Origin: G963669295 sp963669295
GTDB lineage: Bacteria; Bacteroidota; Bacteroidia; Flavobacteriales_D; CALLUQ01
DNA length: 64,000 nt
Assembly (NCBI GenBank): GCA_963669295.1
Contig: OY769938.1
Location: 1,550,001 to 1,614,000 of the forward strand
Direction: 5' to 3'
In this document: one piece after another, positions 59,826-64,000 of the stretch
How positions within the stretch are numbered: position 1 is the stretch's first letter
Layout of the letters: the number at the start of each line of letters is the position of its first letter
Translations under genes and position numbers: made by a program
The notes under the pieces: model-generated
What the model was told of the DNA's origin: nothing
What the model saw: the letters and a program-made list of their open reading frames with translations, nothing else
Databases searched by the model: none

Positions 59826-62798
59826 TTAACGCAATACGTTTATTTGTTGAGCTACCCGACCAAAGTCTCCCGTAAGGGTAATGGTGTAGTTTCCAACAGG
59901 CAGTGTTGTAAAGTCTAATGTGATGTTTTGTTGTGCTTTCAATTGCACTTGTTGTTGTACCACCTGCTGACCCATTACATTATAAACTTGTAAATCAGCG
60001 GTTCCTGTAATGTTGTCGTTTTGTAGTGTCATTAATCCACTAGTAGGATTCGGATACAATGCAACATTCAAGTGCTCAGGCGCAACTATAATTCCAGTTC
60101 CAATTACAGTAACTGAATCGCAAATAGTGTCTGAACAACCGCCTGCATTGGTTACCGTTAAACAAACGGTGTAGGTACCATCAGCAGTATAAGTATGTGT
60201 AGGATCTTGCGCTGTTGAGGTATTACCATCACCAAAGTCCCACACATAGATGGTACCACCAATACTGGTATTGGTAAAGATGGCCTGAAGCTGGCTAGTA
60301 GACGATGTAAATCCAGCTGTTGGCACATCAAATACTTCTACGCTATCGATGTAGGTTGAAGCACAGCCATCAGGGCTGGTTACTGTCAAACAAGTGATGT
60401 AAGAACCTGGTGTGTTATAGGTTTGTGATACCGTAGTTAATCCCGTTCCGCTGGTATCTATTACATTATCGCAATCGTAATCCCAGCTGAAGGTGGTGCC
60501 AAAATCGGTTGTTCCATTATAGGTAACCATTAAGGGAGCACACCCACTGCTAGGGGCTGCATAAGCCACCGTAGGCGCAGCATTTACCACCACCGTAAAC
60601 GTGGTGTCATTGGTCGCTGAATTATTATCGGTTACTGTAAGTGTAACGTTAAAGCTTCCTGCAGATGCATAGGCATGCGACGGGTTCATATCAGTAGAGT
60701 TGTTCCCATCGCCAAAATCCCAACCGTAGGTATAGGGTGCCTGACCGCCATAGGATAGGTTGGTAAAGTGAACACTATCTCCCACACACACCGTATCGTC
60801 AATAGGCGTATAAAAAGCGGTCAATGGAATCGGTCCGCAAGCATTCATGTCGTGAAAGCCAATGAAGTTAAAATCGTTTTGAGGATATACATCGTATTCC
60901 TGGTCCGCACTTCCGGTCCAAATGGTGTTTCCTTCCTGAATGGTAATATTACGCACCAGGGTGTTTTCCGAAGTAGCACCTGCGCCTACCGGCCAGTTGG
61001 TTCCTGGATCAACCCCTACTACACCAATTGCATCAATCACGGTGGTGTCGTGTACCAACTCCAATGCATCATCGCCATTGTAAAAGGTAATTGAATGCGT
61101 TAAGTCGGCAATGGCCAACAGTACAGAGTCTGCACTTGGGTTCGCAATTACGTATACATCACCAGGCACTAGCAAGCCAGTCATGTTCAAAGTACCGCTT
61201 GGTGAGGTAGCACCATTGTTATAACGTCGAATGCTGTATTCACTTAAGTCTACAATACCAGGGGTAGGGTTATAAATTTCCAGCACCTTGTTGTTCGATG
61301 ATCCTTCAATGTATTCAGAGAAAAATAAGTCGGCACAAGGGTTAGCAGGTGCGTCGTTATCGGTAATGGAAATGGTTTGAATAGAATCGTTGCCCAACGT
61401 AGCACTGTTCGTTGGGTTCTGTAGTTCCAACACAATGTCTTCAGTAGATTCTTGCATCACATCATCGGTAATGGTAATGGCTATCGTTTCGTTGGCCGAA
61501 GACCCTGCCGGAAAGGTTACCGTGGTAGGCGAAGTGTAGTTAAAGTCGGCACCATTCGTTGCTGTCGATACCCCCAATACCACATCCACCGAAGTTGGGT
61601 TGACTGCATCAGGGTTAAGAATCGCAACTTCTACGGTAACGCTCCCTACATTTTCATTAACCGACTGCGAGCCCGTAGAAAACTGTACGATGGGTGTTAC
61701 AGGTGTACCACATGGATTCATGGTATGGCTGCCTAAAAAGTTTACTTCGTCAATGGGGTGAACATCCCACTGTGTTACTGATAAGGCCCAATCGGTAGTG
61801 CCTTCTTGCACAGTAATCATCCTTACCAGGGTAGTATTGTTGGTAGCTCCAGTTCCTACTACCCAACCAGAGCCAGGATCTACTCCTACTATTCCAATGA
61901 TATCTAATGTATCAGCGGTTGCTGTGTTGTACAACCAAACGGCATCGTCGCCATTGTAGAAGGTTAAACTATGGGTAGTATCGGATTCAGCCAAAATAGT
62001 GGCATTGGCACCAGGGTTACCAATTACAAAAACATCACCAGCCGCTACTGTGCCTTGTGGAAAAAGACTGTCGGTTGGTGTGAGTGAGCCGTTATTGGCC
62101 CTGTAAATCACATAGTCGGTAAGGTCGATGGTAGCCGCTGTAGGGTTGTAAATTTCCAACGCCTTATTGCTGCTAGAGCCCTCAATGTATTCTGAGAAAA
62201 ACAATTCTGTACAAGTGGTTGGAGGAGGACCACAAGGGGTCATGGTATGCATGCCCAACGAATCTGTCATGTCAATAGGAAACACATCCCATTCGGTCGC
62301 TCCAACATTCCAATCGGCAGTGCCTTCTTGAATGCCAATCATGCGTACAAGGGTAAAGTTATTAGTAGCACCAGCACCTACTGGCCACCCTGAGCCAGGG
62401 TCAACGCCTACTTGCCCTACCACATCTAATGTATCTCCAGTAGCGGTATTGATCAATATCACCGCATCATCACCATTGAAGAAAGAAAGGCTATGTGTAG
62501 TATCGGATGCTGCCAAAATGTTAGGGTTACCACCAGGGTTACCCACTATAAAAACATCACCGGCAGCTACGGTGCCTTGTGGGAAAAGGCTATCGGTTGG
62601 CGTGAGGGAACCGTTGTTGGCCCTATAAATCACATAATCAGTAAGATCGATCGTATTACCGGTAGGATTATAAATTTCCAATGCTTTATTGGAACTTGAC
62701 CCTTCAATATATTCCGAAAAAAATAGATCGGAACACGGTTGAGCAAAGACAGTAACCCCTATAATGGAGAACGTGAGTAAAGCGTAGATTTTTTTCAT
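59826..62798 (-). CDS. T9SS-secreted protein with three lamin-tail domains, Calx-beta and PKD domains
   Basis: 990 aa from the ATG at 62798 ('MKKIYALLTFSIIGVTVFAQ', signal peptide). Two nearly identical lamin-tail domains ('LFFSEYIEGSSSNKALEIYN') are followed by a Calx-beta domain ('VNENVGSVTVEVAILN' to 'ISITDND'), a third lamin-tail domain, three PKD domains ('YGWDFGDGNNSTDMNPSHAY', 'TFSWDYDCDNVID', 'YVWDFGDGNTSTAQDPTHTY') and a type A T9SS tail ('VALYPNPTSGLMTL' to 'QQINVLR'). Extracellular adhesive or matrix protein. Similar proteins often pair lamin-tail domains with nucleases, but no nuclease domain is visible here. Confidence 0.88.
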   Translation of the reverse strand: MKKIYALLTFSIIGVTVFAQPCSDLFFSEYIEGSSSNKALEIYNPTGNTIDLTDYVIYRANNGSLTPTDSLFPQGTVAAGDVFIVGNPGGNPNILAASDTTHSLSFFNGDDAVILINTATGDTLDVVGQVGVDPGSGWPVGAGATNNFTLVRMIGIQEGTADWNVGATEWDVFPIDMTDSLGMHTMTPCGPPPTTCTELFFSEYIEGSSSNKALEIYNPTAATIDLTDYVIYRANNGSLTPTDSLFPQGTVAAGDVFVIGNPGANATILAESDTTHSLTFYNGDDAVWLYNTATADTLDIIGIVGVDPGSGWVVGTGATNNTTLVRMITVQEGTTDWALSVTQWDVHPIDEVNFLGSHTMNPCGTPVTPIVQFSTGSQSVNENVGSVTVEVAILNPDAVNPTSVDVVLGVSTATNGADFNYTSPTTVTFPAGSSANETIAITITDDVMQESTEDIVLELQNPTNSATLGNDSIQTISITDNDAPANPCADLFFSEYIEGSSNNKVLEIYNPTPGIVDLSEYSIRRYNNGATSPSGTLNMTGLLVPGDVYVIANPSADSVLLAIADLTHSITFYNGDDALELVHDTTVIDAIGVVGVDPGTNWPVGAGATSENTLVRNITIQEGNTIWTGSADQEYDVYPQNDFNFIGFHDMNACGPIPLTAFYTPIDDTVCVGDSVHFTNLSYGGQAPYTYGWDFGDGNNSTDMNPSHAYASAGSFNVTLTVTDNNSATNDTTFTVVVNAAPTVAYAAPSSGCAPLMVTYNGTTDFGTTFSWDYDCDNVIDTSGTGLTTVSQTYNTPGSYITCLTVTSPDGCASTYIDSVEVFDVPTAGFTSSTSQLQAIFTNTSIGGTIYVWDFGDGNTSTAQDPTHTYTADGTYTVCLTVTNAGGCSDTICDSVTVIGTGIIVAPEHLNVALYPNPTSGLMTLQNDNITGTADLQVYNVMGQQVVQQQVQLKAQQNITLDFTTLPVGNYTITLTGDFGRVAQQINVLR

Positions 62799-62823
62799 GT
62801 TGAGTAGTTTATTTGATCGGTGC

Positions 62824-62831
62824 CAAAAATA
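62824..62831 (-). promoter_or_regulatory. -7 element (TATTTTTG) ahead of the lamin-tail gene
   Basis: Exact TAnnTTTG on the minus strand 26 bases before the ATG at 62798; short leader. No TTG at the ideal distance. Confidence 0.45.
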
Positions 62832-62875
62832 AAACGGAGGCACAAGAAGTTCGTTTTGTTAAAGTTACGAATTTG

Positions 62876-63439
62876 TTACTTATTGTTGAATTGCGACATG
62901 GTACGTGCAATGCCTATTGTTGTAAATCCTTGTATCATTTGTATGGCCTGATCAATGCGCTCAGGTAAATGGTCATTCTCATCAACACTCCATTCTCCCA
63001 ATACATAATCAACCTGCCTACCTTTGGGAAACTCATTTCCCACACCAAATCGAAGGCGGGGATAGTTGTTGTTCCCCAATAACTCATTGATGTTTTTCAA
63101 TCCGTTATGCCCCCCATCGCTTCCTTTGCCTTTCATGCGTAATGTGCCAAATGGAAGGGCAATATCGTCTGTGATGATTAGCATCCGGTCGGCAGGAATT
63201 TTTTCCTCCTGCATCCAGTAGCGTACGGCCTTGCCGCTGAGGTTCATGTAAGTAGAGGGTTTAACCAATACGAGTGTTCGCCCTTTGAATTTTACCGTTG
63301 CTACCTGAGCCAAACGGTCGGCCTTAAAAGAAGTATTGGACGCCTTAGCTAAGACGTCCAATACCTTAAATCCAATGTTATGTCGAGTATTCTCATACTC
63401 CGAGCCAATGTTTCCTAATCCTACTATTAAGTATTTCAT
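62876..63439 (-). CDS. pth: Peptidyl-tRNA hydrolase
   Basis: 187 aa. Releases peptides from prematurely dropped peptidyl-tRNA. 'LIVGLGNIGSEYENTRHNIG' contains catalytic His20 and the family Asn, 'LVKPSTYMNLSGKAVRYWM' has the second Asn, and 'IITDDIALPFGTLRMKGKGS' with 'DGGHNGLKNINELLG' are the two Pth signatures. It lies 12 bases after the L25/Ctc gene, the usual ctc-pth pairing. Confidence 0.96.
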   Translation of the reverse strand: MKYLIVGLGNIGSEYENTRHNIGFKVLDVLAKASNTSFKADRLAQVATVKFKGRTLVLVKPSTYMNLSGKAVRYWMQEEKIPADRMLIITDDIALPFGTLRMKGKGSDGGHNGLKNINELLGNNNYPRLRFGVGNEFPKGRQVDYVLGEWSVDENDHLPERIDQAIQMIQGFTTIGIARTMSQFNNK

Positions 63440-63451
63440 TAGGAAATCGGG

Positions 63452-64000
63452 CTATCCTTCTCCTCCTTCTGCTGGGGCATCTCCTCCTTCTGCTGAAGCT
63501 TCTCCCTCTTCTCCTTCTTCACCTTCTTCCTCATCCTCATCTACAGCACCTCTAGCAGTTTTAACACCAACTACTACTTGTGTTTGTGAGTCTAGAAATG
63601 AAACGCCTTCAACATTTAAATCGCTCACCCTAATGGATTGACCGATACGAAGGTCTTCGATGTTTACCTCGATAGATTCTGGCAATGCATTTGGCAAACC
63701 AGCCACTTTTAGTTTTCTAAAGTTTTGGCGAAGCTTACCACCGTTACGTACTCCAATAGAGTTTCCTATTAAACGAACAGGCAATTTAATTCTAACAATT
63801 TTATCGTCTACTAACTCAAGGAAATCGATGTGTACAATTCGATCCGTTACCGGGTGGAATTGGATGTCTTGAATGACACACTTTACAGGCTTGCCGTCAA
63901 TTTCCAAATCGTATTGGTAAACGTTTGGTGAAAACACCAATTTACCCATTTCGATTTCTGAGAGGTGGAAGTGTAGTTGCTCTGCGCCACCGTAAAGTAC
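63452..64000 (-). CDS. 50S ribosomal protein L25/general stress protein Ctc (5' end outside window)
   Basis: The frame stays open to the window edge, reading '..VLYGGAEQLHFHLSEIE' before an internal Met at 63949, which matches the L25 N-terminal domain, so the gene is cut by the window and does not begin at that Met. The visible part covers the C-terminal CTC domain ('QFHPVTDRIVHIDFLEL', 'IKLPVRLIGNSIGVRNGGKL', 'ALPESIEVNIEDLRIGQSI') and a Glu/Gly/Ala-rich acidic tail of about 30 residues typical of Bacteroidota Ctc. It binds 5S rRNA. Cotranscribed with pth. Confidence 0.93.
   Translation of the reverse strand, partial: VLYGGAEQLHFHLSEIEMGKLVFSPNVYQYDLEIDGKPVKCVIQDIQFHPVTDRIVHIDFLELVDDKIVRIKLPVRLIGNSIGVRNGGKLRQNFRKLKVAGLPNALPESIEVNIEDLRIGQSIRVSDLNVEGVSFLDSQTQVVVGVKTARGAVDEDEEEGEEGEEGEASAEGGDAPAEGGEG

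Overview
The window is chromosomal DNA from a member of the phylum Bacteroidota, most like the Flavobacteriales and their relatives. Several things point there: secreted proteins with type IX secretion (T9SS) sorting tails and SprB-type repeats, gliding-motility-associated C-terminal domains, MurF-Alr and HemC-HemD fusion genes, a DUF4271 gene, and promoters of the Bacteroidota form (TTG, about 17-21 bases, then TAnnTTTG). Genes are on both strands in short operons. No rRNA, phage module, insertion sequence or CRISPR array is visible.

Layout. 0-4.8 kb: trmO, small membrane and secreted proteins, an intergenic mosaic of palindromes, an unusual tRNA-like RNA gene facing an Lrp/AsnC regulator, then cysH and a sugar-nucleotide epimerase. 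4.8-14 kb: two giant paralogous T9SS adhesins, one carrying many more SprB repeats. 14-17.4 kb: small secreted proteins and a deiodinase-like T9SS protein. 17.4-20.3 kb: a gene-poor stretch with palindromic repeats, phased A/T-tracts, a degenerate tandem array with an exact 22-bp period, and one small conserved-type gene with a structured leader. 20.4-26.1 kb: a probable seven-gene minus-strand operon (hypothetical, M28 peptidase, rsmI, YiiX-like hydrolase, GrpB, quinone oxidoreductase, GIY-YIG), followed by a truncated response regulator. 26.2-34.5 kb: tdk, murF-alr, a subtilisin-like T9SS protease, three tandem paralogous lipoproteins and a GYF_2 protein. 34.5-36.2 kb: a SAM riboswitch, a Cys/Met-rich leader ORF and homoserine dehydrogenase. 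36.3-41.7 kb: a secreted DUF2723-tail-like protein, two glycosyltransferases and an O-antigen ligase. 41.7-45.7 kb: ctp, yidD, rnpA, hemD and DUF4271. 45.8-50.9 kb: acyl-CoA dehydrogenase and hemA-hemCD-hemB. 51.2-54.7 kb: nrdB-nrdA. 55.3-64 kb: a tail-fibre-like secreted protein, DUF3109, glyS, a lamin-tail/PKD T9SS protein, pth and the start-less 3' part of the L25/Ctc gene.

The core genes are ordinary housekeeping functions: tetrapyrrole synthesis, deoxynucleotides, peptidoglycan precursors, translation, and envelope polysaccharide. The most unusual content is non-coding. First is a 112-nt class II tRNA-like RNA that carries the complete tRNA-Asp anticodon loop. Second is the 18.4-19.6 kb block of helically phased tracts and the 22-bp array, linked by a shared palindrome to the leader of the 186-aa gene. 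Third is the riboswitch plus Cys/Met-rich leader peptide ahead of homoserine dehydrogenase.
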